Origin: Gemmatimonadota bacterium
Lineage (GTDB): Bacteria > Gemmatimonadota > Gemmatimonadetes > Gemmatimonadales > GWC2-71-9
DNA length: 64,000 bases
NCBI GenBank assembly: GCA_016874005.1
Contig: VGVQ01000001.1
Span: forward strand, 434,001-498,000
Direction of reading: 5' to 3'
Below the pieces are notes generated by a model that searched no databases, was not told the origin of the DNA, and worked only from the letters and a program-made list of their open reading frames with translations. A program made the position numbers and the translations under genes. Below, piece after piece: positions 52,914-61,726 of this stretch. Each line of letters begins with the position of its first letter. Within the stretch, counting starts at the first letter, position 1.

Positions 52914-55673
52914 ATGGCGCATAGTCCCCCTCAGCTGTTCTTGATCGACGGCCACGCCCTCATCTATCGAGCGTTCTTCGCCCTGATCAGCCGGCCGCTG
53001 CGGACATCCCGGGGAGAGAACACATCGGCGGCTTGGGGCGTGATCAACTTCCTCCTGCGCCTGGATACCAAATACCAGCCAGACTACCTGGTCTGGGTTC
53101 TCGATAAGGGCGACTCGTTCCGGACCGCTCTGTATCCCGACTACAAGTCGACTCGCCAGAAGCTCGATGCCGAGCTGCAGCAGGACTTCGACCTCGCCCT
53201 GGCCCAAGTGAACGAGCTGCTCACCGCTCTGCGAGTGCCGGTGTTGGCGGTCGAGGGCTACGAGGCGGACGACGTCATCGGGACACTGTCTCGCCAAGCG
53301 GTCGAACAGGGAACCCAGGTGGTGATCGTCTCGGGCGACAAGGACTTCTACCAACTGATCGCGCCGCGGGTCGCACTGCTCAATCCGGGCCGGGGCGGCC
53401 CCGCCCAAGTGGACGAGCAGTGGGTCGACCTGAGCAACGCGACCGAACGGCTCGGTGTTCCGCCTGAGCGGGTGGTCGACTACCTGGCCTTGGTCGGCGA
53501 CTCGTCAGACAATGTCCCGGGCGTTCGCGGGGTCGGCGAGAAAACGGCGATTCAGCTCATCGCCGATTTCGGCGGCCTCGATTCCATTCTTGCTCATCGC
53601 GACCAAGTGAAGGCCAAACGGGCCCGGGAGAGCCTGGCGACAGACGCGGAGAACGCCAAGCTGTCCCGCAACCTGGTCACCATTCGGGACGACGTCCCGC
53701 TCGAGTTCGACCTGACGGCCGCGGCGCGGGCGCGACCTGACGTGGAGGCGCTCCGACGGGTGCTGACTCGTCTCGAATTCCACACTCTCATCGCCAAGCT
53801 CGATCTGGCGGCCGAAGCGCCGCCCGCGACCGGGCCGTCGCCGTCCGGAAGCCCGCCATCGGTTGCCGCCGTCGAAGGGACCGACTCGCTTCTGGCGGTC
53901 ATCGACAGCTGCCGTCGGGCCCCGATGGTGGCGATCCGTACCGTATCCCTGGGCGCCGATTCGCGGCTGCCGCAGTTGCTCGGTGTCGGCCTCGCCGTCC
54001 CTGGACAGGCCTGGTACCTGCCGATCGGGCACCGGCCGGCGGACGGTGAGTTGGCCGCGCCACCCCCGGTTGCCAATCTTCCAGCCCTTGGCGACCCGGC
54101 GATGTCGCCGCTTCGAGAACTGCTCGCCGATTCGGGCGTGGCGAAAGCTTGCCACAACGCCAAGCAGGATTGGCTCCGCCTCAGAGCATTGGGAATCGAG
54201 CTGGCCGGGCTCAGGTTCGACACCATGCTGGCGAGCTTCGTCCTCGACCCAGGCAAACGGTCGCACGATCTCGATGTCTTGGCCCTCGATCACCTGGGGC
54301 GACAAATCCCGAACCTGCCGGCCACCGGGGCCGGCCAGGACCCCGCCACGGTGGCGATATCGGCCGCGGCCGCCAGCCATGGGGGCGCCGCCGAGACGAT
54401 CTTGGCGCTTGCCGATCACCTGAGTTGCCGACTCGACGAGACTTCGTTGCGACCGCTCTTCGAAGGGGTCGAGCTGCCGCTGGTCGAAGTCTTGGTCGAC
54501 ATGGAATGGACCGGGATTGCGATCGACCAAAGCGTGTTTCAACGCCTCTCACAAGAACTCACCGCGGACCTGGTGCGGCTGGAGCGCGAGTTGGCCGCCG
54601 GGGCAGGGGGAGCGATCAACCTCAACAGCCCCAAGCAGCTGGCCACCATTCTTTTCGATCGGCTCGGCCTCCCGGTGCTCAAACGGACGAAAACCGGGCC
54701 GTCGACGGATGCGGACGTGCTGGAACAGCTCGCGGAGATGGGCCACGCCGTACCGAAACTCCTCCTCGAGTACCGGGAGCTCCAAAAACTCAAGAGCACC
54801 TACGTCGACGTGCTGCCGGGCCGGGTGTCCAAAGTGACCGGCCGAATCCACACGACCTTCAACCAGACCGGCGCCGCCACCGGCCGGCTGTCCTCGTCTG
54901 ATCCGAATCTCCAGAACATTCCGGTTCGCACGCCGCGCGGCGAGGCCATCCGGCGCGGCTTCGTGCCCGCCTCGGGCTGGAAGTTCGTTGTCGCCGACTA
55001 CTCGCAGATCGAGTTACGGTTGATGGCCCATCTCTCCGGCGATCCGGCCTTCGTCGCGGCGTTTCGGGAGGGGGGGGACATCCACCGCCAAACGGCGGCC
55101 ATCATCTTCGGGGTCCCCCCGGAAGCGGTCACCGGCCAGATGCGAGCCCAAGCGAAGACCATCAACTTCGGTACCATCTACGGTCAGGGGCCGTTTGCCT
55201 TGAGCAAGCAGCTTGGAATCTCGCTCGACGAGGCCAAGCGCTTCATCGCCGAGTACTTTCAGCGATTCGCGGGGGTCCGCAGCTATCTCGACCGCCAGGT
55301 CGAGATCGCACGAGCACAGGGGTATGTCGAGACCCTCTTCCACCGACGGCGCTACATTCCCGAGATCAAGGACAAGAACTTCAATACCAGGGCCTTCGGT
55401 GAGCGTCTGAGCCAGAACTCCCCGCTTCAGGGCTCCGCGGCCGACCTCATCAAGCTCGCCATGATCCGGCTTCATCAAGCGTTCGAGGTCGAGGCCTTGC
55501 GGGCCCGGCTGCTGCTCCAGGTGCACGACGAACTGGTGATCGAGACGCCCCAGGACGAAACAGCCAGGGTCTCGACCCTCGTCAAACATCACATGGAGAG
55601 TGTAGCCGAGTTGACGGTGCCGCTCGTGGTCGATGTCGGTGTGGGAGACAACTGGCTCGACGCGAAGAGCTGA
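52914..55673 (+). CDS. polA: DNA polymerase I (Klenow type, proofreading site lost)
   Basis: 919 residues. The N-terminal 5'-3' exonuclease (1-290) is complete (DGHALIYRAFFAL, GYEADDVIGTL, GDSSDNVPGVRGVGEKTA). The middle exonuclease domain keeps the fold (CHNAKQDWLRL, FDTMLASFVLDP), but the DxE of exo I reads IRTVS near residue 338 and the exo III Tyr/Asp motif is absent. The polymerase has VADYSQIELR, RAQAKTINFGTIYGQG and LQVHDELVIE. It fills Okazaki gaps and repair tracts, probably without proofreading. No Shine-Dalgarno is seen. Confidence 0.96.
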   Translation: MAHSPPQLFLIDGHALIYRAFFALISRPLRTSRGENTSAAWGVINFLLRLDTKYQPDYLVWVLDKGDSFRTALYPDYKSTRQKLDAELQQDFDLALAQVNELLTALRVPVLAVEGYEADDVIGTLSRQAVEQGTQVVIVSGDKDFYQLIAPRVALLNPGRGGPAQVDEQWVDLSNATERLGVPPERVVDYLALVGDSSDNVPGVRGVGEKTAIQLIADFGGLDSILAHRDQVKAKRARESLATDAENAKLSRNLVTIRDDVPLEFDLTAAARARPDVEALRRVLTRLEFHTLIAKLDLAAEAPPATGPSPSGSPPSVAAVEGTDSLLAVIDSCRRAPMVAIRTVSLGADSRLPQLLGVGLAVPGQAWYLPIGHRPADGELAAPPPVANLPALGDPAMSPLRELLADSGVAKACHNAKQDWLRLRALGIELAGLRFDTMLASFVLDPGKRSHDLDVLALDHLGRQIPNLPATGAGQDPATVAISAAAASHGGAAETILALADHLSCRLDETSLRPLFEGVELPLVEVLVDMEWTGIAIDQSVFQRLSQELTADLVRLERELAAGAGGAINLNSPKQLATILFDRLGLPVLKRTKTGPSTDADVLEQLAEMGHAVPKLLLEYRELQKLKSTYVDVLPGRVSKVTGRIHTTFNQTGAATGRLSSSDPNLQNIPVRTPRGEAIRRGFVPASGWKFVVADYSQIELRLMAHLSGDPAFVAAFREGGDIHRQTAAIIFGVPPEAVTGQMRAQAKTINFGTIYGQGPFALSKQLGISLDEAKRFIAEYFQRFAGVRSYLDRQVEIARAQGYVETLFHRRRYIPEIKDKNFNTRAFGERLSQNSPLQGSAADLIKLAMIRLHQAFEVEALRARLLLQVHDELVIETPQDETARVSTLVKHHMESVAELTVPLVVDVGVGDNWLDAKS

Positions 55674-55683
55674 CCGCTCGGCG

Positions 55684-57948
55684 CTAGTGGCGCCGCGCCG
55701 CGGCGCGGCGCCCGCCAGGCCACCAGTTCCAACGACCCATCAAATGCATGAAGGCCGGAACCAGCACCATGCGGATGATGGTCGCATCGAGGAGGACGGC
55801 GACCGCGAGACCGAACCCCAGGAACTGCATCACGAGCACCCGAGCGAAAGCGAAGGCACCGAAGACGCAAATCATCACCAGCGCGGCCGAGGTGATCACC
55901 GAGGCGGTCGCGCTCAAGCCTTCCATGGTCGCTTCGGTATTCCGGCCGGTTCGGTCGAACGCCTCCTTGATGCGGCTCAGCAGAAACACCTCATAGTCCA
56001 TGCTCAAGCCGAAGACGACCGCGAACACCAATACCGGGACCATCACGAAGATGGCTTCCGTCGCCCCGGGGAGCCCAAAAAACCTCGCGCCGAGGCCCGC
56101 TTGGAACACCACGACGATGAGGCCGAACGTGGCGCTGACCGATAGCGAGTTCATCAAGACGGCCTTCAGGGGCACCAGAACCGATCGGAAAGCGATGGCC
56201 AACATGATCGCCGTGGCGGAGAGAACCAGGACGATCAGGGTGGGGAACCGCCGCAACATCTCAGCTTGCAGATCGACGGCGTTCGCTACGTAGCCGCCAA
56301 CCGCGACTCGGGTGTCACGCAGCTGCCGGATCGCGCTGTCCGCGACCAGCTGCCGAGTCCGCTCGACGATGGCCATGGCGGATGTCAGCGAGGTGGTATC
56401 CGCCGGGATGACATCCACCAGCGCCACCCGCTCGTCGCGGCTCAGGTAGGCGTCCAAGAACTCGCCGTACCGGACCCGGGCCGAATCGAGGTCCGAATAG
56501 AGGAGCGAATAGCCGAGAATGGATGTTCCAGGGGCGAGATCGACCAGGCTGCGGACGTCGGACACCCGCGGGTCGGCCCGGAGCGAGTCCGACAGGGCCC
56601 GCATCGCTCGGAGCGTGACGGCCTGCGTCGCGGTCCTACCCTCGGGCACCTCGACCAAGACCCGAATCGGGGTGATGTAGCCCGCGACGCCCATGTCATC
56701 GAGTTGCTGGAGGCCGGCGCCCGCCTCGGTCTGGAGCGGCCACCACCCGCGCGCCGGGAGTCCAACTCGAATCCAGAACACTGGGAGGGTGAGGATCAGC
56801 ACCGCGGCGCCACCCAAGGCAAGGGCTCGAATCGGATGGCGGGCCAGGGAACGGGCCCACTTCTCCCACACTTGGGGAGCGTGGTACCAGGTCAGGCGCC
56901 GTGCCAGCCAGCGGGGGTGATCGATGCCTCGACCCAGTGCCGCGAGCAGGGCAGGCAGCAACGTGACACACAACAGGATGGCGACGGCGACGACAACGAG
57001 TCCCGCCAGACCGACGCTCTGGGTCTCGACCATCGGTGTCAGCAGGAGAGCGGCGAATCCGACGATGACAGTCAGGCCGGAGTTGAAGACCGCCACACCG
57101 GCCGTGAGAATGGTCCGCTCCGCCGCCTCGCGCCGCCGATATCCGTGGGTGAGCTCCTCGCGGAACCGGGTCACCATCAGGAGTGAGTAGTCGATGCCGA
57201 CGCCCAGTCCGATCATGGTGGTGAGGTTCAAGACGAAAACCGACATCGGGGTGAACGCCGCGATCACGCCGATGATGGTCAACGACATCGCGATGGTGAG
57301 CACCCCGATGATCACGGGAAGCACCGCCGCAATCAATGCCCCGAACGCCAACACCAAGATCCCGAGCGTCACCGGAAGCAGTCGTAACTCGAAGCGACGG
57401 CCATCGACCGCACTAACGGTTCGGACGTCGAGGTCGAGCGCCGATCGGCCGGTGACCCGGACCTGGTAGGAGGGTCGATTGGGGAGTCGCGAGAGCGTCT
57501 GGGAAAGTTCCGCTCGCAGTGGAGCGACGAGCCCGCCGGTGCTATCGCCGCTCACCGAAAGCGATACCAGGAAGAAGGTCACCCGACCGTCGTCGCTGAG
57601 GAACAGGCTGTCGCGTTGAGTCGTGAAAGAGACCACGTTCTGGACGTACGGAAGCCGGCGGGCGGCAGCGGTGAGAGAGTCGAGAACGGTGCTCGCCGGC
57701 TCGCTCGAGAAACTCGACGGTCCGGTGAGAGTAACGGCGAGGAACTCACCAAAGGGCCGGGCAAACCGGTCAACGAGCAGTCGATCGGCCAGCCGGGCCT
57801 CGGTGGGTCGACTGGTGCCACCTCGCAGGGCAAGCCGACTGGGGGTGTCCGGCGCCCTGATCATGGCGAACAGCCCGACCGCCGCCCAAGACGCAATCAC
57901 GAGCCAGCGCCAGCGGACCAGGCTCCGAGCCAAGCCTCCGAGAATCAA
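55684..57948 (-). CDS. MMPL-family RND transporter
   Basis: About 754 residues; the start (TTG at 57948) is uncertain because no ATG fits the first helix. RND topology: a first helix (LVIASWAAVGLFAMI), five more around 190-375 including GLGVGIDYSLLMVTRFREEL, and the same pattern again near the end with FGLSMDYEVFLLSRIKEAF. These Asp/Tyr motifs carry protons. MMPL proteins export lipids or hopanoids. A Pro-rich tail with GGRRAAARRH follows; the last codons lie in a 24-bp palindrome. Confidence 0.92.
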   Translation of the reverse strand: MILGGLARSLVRWRWLVIASWAAVGLFAMIRAPDTPSRLALRGGTSRPTEARLADRLLVDRFARPFGEFLAVTLTGPSSFSSEPASTVLDSLTAAARRLPYVQNVVSFTTQRDSLFLSDDGRVTFFLVSLSVSGDSTGGLVAPLRAELSQTLSRLPNRPSYQVRVTGRSALDLDVRTVSAVDGRRFELRLLPVTLGILVLAFGALIAAVLPVIIGVLTIAMSLTIIGVIAAFTPMSVFVLNLTTMIGLGVGIDYSLLMVTRFREELTHGYRRREAAERTILTAGVAVFNSGLTVIVGFAALLLTPMVETQSVGLAGLVVVAVAILLCVTLLPALLAALGRGIDHPRWLARRLTWYHAPQVWEKWARSLARHPIRALALGGAAVLILTLPVFWIRVGLPARGWWPLQTEAGAGLQQLDDMGVAGYITPIRVLVEVPEGRTATQAVTLRAMRALSDSLRADPRVSDVRSLVDLAPGTSILGYSLLYSDLDSARVRYGEFLDAYLSRDERVALVDVIPADTTSLTSAMAIVERTRQLVADSAIRQLRDTRVAVGGYVANAVDLQAEMLRRFPTLIVLVLSATAIMLAIAFRSVLVPLKAVLMNSLSVSATFGLIVVVFQAGLGARFFGLPGATEAIFVMVPVLVFAVVFGLSMDYEVFLLSRIKEAFDRTGRNTEATMEGLSATASVITSAALVMICVFGAFAFARVLVMQFLGFGLAVAVLLDATIIRMVLVPAFMHLMGRWNWWPGGRRAAARRH
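55689..55712. repeat. 24-bp perfect GC palindrome at the polA/MMPL junction
   Basis: GGCGCCGCGCCG (55689-55700) is followed directly by its reverse complement CGGCGCGGCGCC (55701-55712). It encodes the final residues of the MMPL protein and lies 16 bases after polA. It can form a strong hairpin on either strand. Confidence 0.7.
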
Positions 57949-58090
57949 ATCAGTTCCATGTGGCGGTGGGACAAGGGTTTCGCATCTGCCACGGGGGGCC
58001 TTCGGACGGCAAATGTAGCGGGGTGCCCGGAGTTGAACCAGCGAAGCCCGGCGAATACTGCCGGGCTCCCGTTTTGCACCGAGTGCCTCC

Positions 58091-58882
58091 ATGAGTCGGG
58101 TTCTGGCGCTTCTGATTCTGGCGGTCGGGGGATTGGTGATCGGCCAGCGCGTTGTTCGGCTGTTACCGGACCCTCCTCCCGGGTCGCCGGCCGTCTCCCA
58201 GCCGGCCGGGCCAGAGGTGGTTGTTGCCGCTCACCGGAATACCTCAGTGGCTCCCGTTGCCCCGGCCGTACGGGATGCCGCGAGAGCTCGCGTCGTCGCC
58301 GCCGGAACGAGCACCTATCTGGATTCGCTGCTGGCGACCACGGATAGCACCGTTCGACGCTGGGCCGACCGGCGCTCGCTACCGATCCGGGTGGCAGTGC
58401 TCGAGCCGCCAGCCGGTGCCCCCTCGGCCGCGCTGCGAACGCTCGTCGGCTCGCTGCTCGGTGTCTGGGACAACGCCCAAGTTGGGGTCCGGCTCGCCCT
58501 GGCGGCCGACTCGGCCGGGGCGGATGTCACCATCGGCTGGGTAGAGAAGTTCAAACCGGCTGGGGACTCCGGGGCCTCGGCTCAAACGGGCCTCACCACC
58601 GTGGTTACGACCCTCGAGGGGACGATCATCGAGGCGCGGGTGCAATTGGCGCTCGCCGATGGTTTCGGGCGCCACCTCTCCGACGACGAGATTCGCGCCG
58701 TTGCCCTCCATGAGCTGGGGCATGCGCTGGGCCTGCCGCATTCCAGCGATCCGGCCGACATCATGTTCCCGACCGTCCGGGTCGCCGCACCTTCCCGCCG
58801 AGATCGAGTGACCCAGGCGTTGCTCTACCAGTTGCCGCCAGGAACCCTTCGGGCCGGCCTGCCCGGATCCGGTCAACCCTGA
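58091..58882 (+). CDS. Matrixin-like secreted zinc metalloprotease
   Basis: 263 residues with a signal or anchor (VLALLILAVGGLVIGQ). The C-terminal third has HELGHALGLPHS (HEXXHXXGXXH) with DPADIM as the following Met-turn, the metzincin pattern of matrixins. The rest is low-similarity beta/alpha sequence. It is likely an envelope or secreted peptidase. It diverges from the MMPL gene across about 140 bases in which I see no gene. Confidence 0.85.
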   Translation: MSRVLALLILAVGGLVIGQRVVRLLPDPPPGSPAVSQPAGPEVVVAAHRNTSVAPVAPAVRDAARARVVAAGTSTYLDSLLATTDSTVRRWADRRSLPIRVAVLEPPAGAPSAALRTLVGSLLGVWDNAQVGVRLALAADSAGADVTIGWVEKFKPAGDSGASAQTGLTTVVTTLEGTIIEARVQLALADGFGRHLSDDEIRAVALHELGHALGLPHSSDPADIMFPTVRVAAPSRRDRVTQALLYQLPPGTLRAGLPGSGQP

Positions 58883-58937
58883 ACACGACTACCTTCCCTG
58901 TCCGGTCGGGGTATTCTCGAGCAAGGAGGGGAGAGCG

Positions 58938-59234
58938 ATGGTGACGCCAGAAATCGTCCGAAAAGCCCTACGGGGCGTCAAGGACCCTGAACTCGGACTC
59001 AATATCGTCGATATCGGTCTGGTCTACGACATCACCGTTTCCGACCAAGGAGATGCCCACGTCAAGATGACGCTCACCTCTCCGGGGTGCCCCTCCGGGC
59101 CCGAGATACTCGAGGATGCCCGAGTGGTGGTGCAGCAGGTCGAAGGAGTGAACAGCGCCGAAATCGAGCTGGTGTGGGAGCCCTATTGGACCCCGGACCG
59201 AATGGACCCGCGGGTTCGCGCCTTTCTCGGCTAG
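58938..59234 (+). CDS. MIP18/SufT-like Fe-S assembly factor
   Basis: 98 residues. The MIP18 signature LRGVKDPELGLNIVDIGLVYDI and TSPGCPSG with the conserved Cys identify a DUF59 protein (SufT/PaaD-type). Such proteins mature Fe-S enzymes. Its stop overlaps the convergent RNase D stop (CTAG). sufBC lies 2.5 kb to the right. Confidence 0.92.
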   Translation: MVTPEIVRKALRGVKDPELGLNIVDIGLVYDITVSDQGDAHVKMTLTSPGCPSGPEILEDARVVVQQVEGVNSAEIELVWEPYWTPDRMDPRVRAFLG

Positions 59235-60370
59235 TCCGCGATCGCCTCAATCAGGGTCGGACCGATCTCGGTCACCTGCCAACGCCTGACCGACGGGATC
59301 TGACCCAACGCCGCGATGGTGCGCGGCGCCGCCCTGGCAATTGCCTCGAGTGTCGCGTTCGGTGCCACGAGTCCCGCCGGTAGCTGGAGCCGCTCCGCCA
59401 CGGCCGTTCGGGCGGCCTTGAGACGTTCCAGCCTCGCCTCGAATGTGGGGTCAGGTCGATGACGGGGCCTCCGCTCGAAACCGGGCAGTGCCGCCTCCGG
59501 GATGGCGAGCCCTCGCCGGATTGCACTGATGATGTCCGCACCATGTCGGGCAGCGATCTCGGTTCCGATGCCTCGAAGACGGACCAGGGCGTCTGGAGTG
59601 TCAGGGCGGCGTGCCGACAGTTCGATCAGCACCTCGGTTGACACGATACGGAACAGGGCCCGATCGAGTCGAGCGGCGAGCCGTTCCCGCCACGAAAAGA
59701 GCTCTCGCAGTACCGCGAGGCCGCGCCGATCGAGGTCGCGGGCACCTTTCGCCTTCAGGAACGCCACCTCGGGGGGATCGGCCAGGCCCCATTCGACCGA
59801 CCGCGAGAGCTGGCATTCCTCCTCGACCCACCCGAGTCGGCCCTTGGCCTCCAATTCGGCCCGAAACTGATCGCGCACCGCGGTCAAGTATCGGGTGTCG
59901 GTGGCGGCGTATTCGATCATTTCTGGCGAGAGGGGACGGGCCGACCAGTCGGCCCGCTGCCATTTCTTGTTGGTCGCCACGCCGAAGCGCTCTTCGAGGA
60001 TCGCGGCGAGGCCGATTCGCTCGAGGCCAAGGAACTGAGCGGCGATTCTGGTATCAAACAGCCGCCGGAGGCGGAATCCGAACTGCTTGTGGAGCAGCCG
60101 GAGATCGTAGTCGGCATCGTGGAAGACGAACTCGGTGTCGTTCCCCTGAAACCAGCTCCCGAAGGTTTCCAGGCTCCCCACTGCGACGGGGTCGACGACC
60201 GCCGTCTCCCGGGGCGTAGAAATCTGGAGGAGATAGACTCGATCGTGGAATCGGTGGAAGCTCGCCGCCTCGGTGTCGATCCCGACCACGGGTTCCTGGC
60301 GAAAGCGTTCTAGCACGGCAGCGAGCGCGGTGGGCGTCTCGATCAAGTCAGTGGGGGCTTTCGGGGTCAT
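59231..60370 (-). CDS. rnd: Ribonuclease D
   Basis: 379 residues from the ATG at 60370. The DEDD exonuclease residues: VGIDTEA (D, E), DADYDLRLL (D), and YAATDTRYL (Tyr and final D, DEDDy type). An HRDC domain follows (about 215-295, LARELFSWRERLA). It trims 3' ends of tRNA and other RNAs. It converges with the SufT-like gene. Confidence 0.95.
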   Translation of the reverse strand: MTPKAPTDLIETPTALAAVLERFRQEPVVGIDTEAASFHRFHDRVYLLQISTPRETAVVDPVAVGSLETFGSWFQGNDTEFVFHDADYDLRLLHKQFGFRLRRLFDTRIAAQFLGLERIGLAAILEERFGVATNKKWQRADWSARPLSPEMIEYAATDTRYLTAVRDQFRAELEAKGRLGWVEEECQLSRSVEWGLADPPEVAFLKAKGARDLDRRGLAVLRELFSWRERLAARLDRALFRIVSTEVLIELSARRPDTPDALVRLRGIGTEIAARHGADIISAIRRGLAIPEAALPGFERRPRHRPDPTFEARLERLKAARTAVAERLQLPAGLVAPNATLEAIARAAPRTIAALGQIPSVRRWQVTEIGPTLIEAIAD

Positions 60371-60529
60371 GCGGCGGGGGCCGGTCCGGGGCAAATGGGG
60401 CGACCGCGAAAGGTAACCGGGAGATGAAACCATCCGGGCGTCTCAGGCGTCATAACTAGTGGCGGTCTCGATTCGAAACTCTTCGGGTCTCCGCCAAGCC
60501 TCAGAGCGGTTCCTCCATTCCCTAGGCCT

Positions 60530-60599
60530 GGGGGTCGGCGGTTCGCCGGCCCCCGGGCTGACCCACCTAACGCCAGCGCGGCCCCGTAGGGGGCCGCGC
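60530..60599. other. Two adjacent GC hairpins in the 261-base gap after the ferredoxin gene
   Basis: The gap 60371-60631 holds GGGGGTCGGCG/CGCCGGCCCCC (60530-60540 and 60544-60554, one G-U pair, loop 3) and GCGCGGCCCC/GGGGCCGCGC (60576-60585 and 60590-60599, perfect, loop 4). They lie 33-100 bases past the ferredoxin stop on its transcript. I see no gene and no U-tract there. Confidence 0.5.
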
Positions 60600-60631
60600 C
60601 GATGGATCCTGGAGCCGGCGACGAACCCTCG

Positions 60632-60895
60632 CTAGCGTTGGGGTTTGCCGGGAGGGTTGGGGGAATTGAACGCCTCTTTGTTCTTGGCGATGTAAGCCGT
60701 CATGTTGTCGGGAACCTCTTCCTCCGGGAAGATGGCCGTGACCGGGCATTCCGGTTCGCAGGCCCCGCAGTCGATGCATTCGTCGGGATGAATGTACAGC
60801 TGGTCATCGCCCTCGTAGATGCAGTCCACCGGACAGACATCCACGCAGGCGCGGTCCTTCACGCCGATGCAGGCTTCGGTGATGATGTAAGTCAT
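60632..60895 (-). CDS. fdxA: Ferredoxin, [3Fe-4S]/[4Fe-4S] type
   Basis: 87 residues. Cysteines 9, 17, 21, 25 (CIGVKDRACVDVCPVDC) and 40, 43, 46, 50 (CIDCGACEPEC) match the Azotobacter FdI-type 7Fe/8Fe ferredoxins. The acidic tail ends PGKPQR. It is a low-potential electron carrier. It is near SUF genes but transcribed separately. Confidence 0.96.
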   Translation of the reverse strand: MTYIITEACIGVKDRACVDVCPVDCIYEGDDQLYIHPDECIDCGACEPECPVTAIFPEEEVPDNMTAYIAKNKEAFNSPNPPGKPQR

Positions 60896-60940
60896 GCTGC
60901 GGACAACTCCGTTGTGGCATCGTTGAGTCTGGCGCGGAGG

Positions 60941-61540
60941 TTATCCGGCCACTGGGGGCGACGCAAGGGGGGGCGCAATGGTGGCTCCAGGCGCCGATAG
61001 GTGGCTTCTGGGCGCTGGCTTGCCGTAGCGTCCCGCCGGGCGGTGGCGGCGGTTCCATTCCTCCGCGAGACAGAGGGAGTCGGGTCCGTCGGCCCGATCC
61101 GTTGCCAGGATACCGTCGAGGTGATCGATCTCGTGTTGGAGGAGTTCGGCTCGGTCCCCCTCGGCCGTCACCTCCAGCCAGTTGGCCCTGAGGTCTTGGT
61201 ATCGCACCGTGATCAGGTAGGCCCGGCGGACCCGAACCCAAAGGTCGGGGAAGGAGAAACAGTCGTCCCAGACCTCGAAGTCTTCGGCCCCGATCGAGAC
61301 GATTTCGGGGTTCACTAGGGTCCATGGCTCGTCGAGCTCGACGTGGAGCAGGCGGATCGGAGCCCCGATCTGCGGGGCCGCGATTCCCCGACCGCTGTCG
61401 AACCGCCGCCGCCAATCGAGGAGGGTGTCCCGGAGGTCGTCAGCGATCAGCCGAACTGCGGCAGACTGGGGTCTCTCGATCGGCTCGCAAGCGACCCGGA
61501 GGATAGGATCGCCCAGGGCCCGAATCCGATGCACGGCCAT
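60941..61540 (-). CDS. def: Peptide deformylase, divergent motif 2
   Basis: 199 residues from the ATG at 61540 (alternative 61579). Motif 1 is GRGIAAPQIG, motif 3 is LQHEIDHLDG with HEXXD/H. Motif 2, normally EGCLS, reads DDCFS (FEVWDDCFSFPDLWVRVRR); the Cys that binds the metal is kept. The C-terminus extends about 30 residues, Arg/Pro-rich. It removes the formyl group of N-terminal fMet, or a related activity. It diverges from sufB. Confidence 0.85.
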   Translation of the reverse strand: MAVHRIRALGDPILRVACEPIERPQSAAVRLIADDLRDTLLDWRRRFDSGRGIAAPQIGAPIRLLHVELDEPWTLVNPEIVSIGAEDFEVWDDCFSFPDLWVRVRRAYLITVRYQDLRANWLEVTAEGDRAELLQHEIDHLDGILATDRADGPDSLCLAEEWNRRHRPAGRYGKPAPRSHLSAPGATIAPPLASPPVAG

Positions 61541-61646
61541 GGCACCGATAATGGGATTCGGTTGGAGATTCCGCAACATGAAGAATGAGTAGCAAAGAAT
61601 ACTACCATACTGGTCCTGGGATCATATCACGCTGACACAGCGTCGT

Positions 61647-61675
61647 TTGACAATTCCGACTTTTTCACTTAGGAT
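61647..61675 (+). promoter_or_regulatory. Strong sigma-70 promoter for the suf operon
   Basis: TTGACA (61647-61652) and TAGGAT (61670-61675) are spaced by 17 bases, 52 bases before the sufB GTG. The upstream region 61590-61640 is AT-rich but no perfect IscR/Rrf2 dyad was found. Confidence 0.7.
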
Positions 61676-61726
61676 TTCGCCTCGGCACGCTTGGCGCGGT
61701 CCCAAGTAAGGAAGGAACACCTCGCA

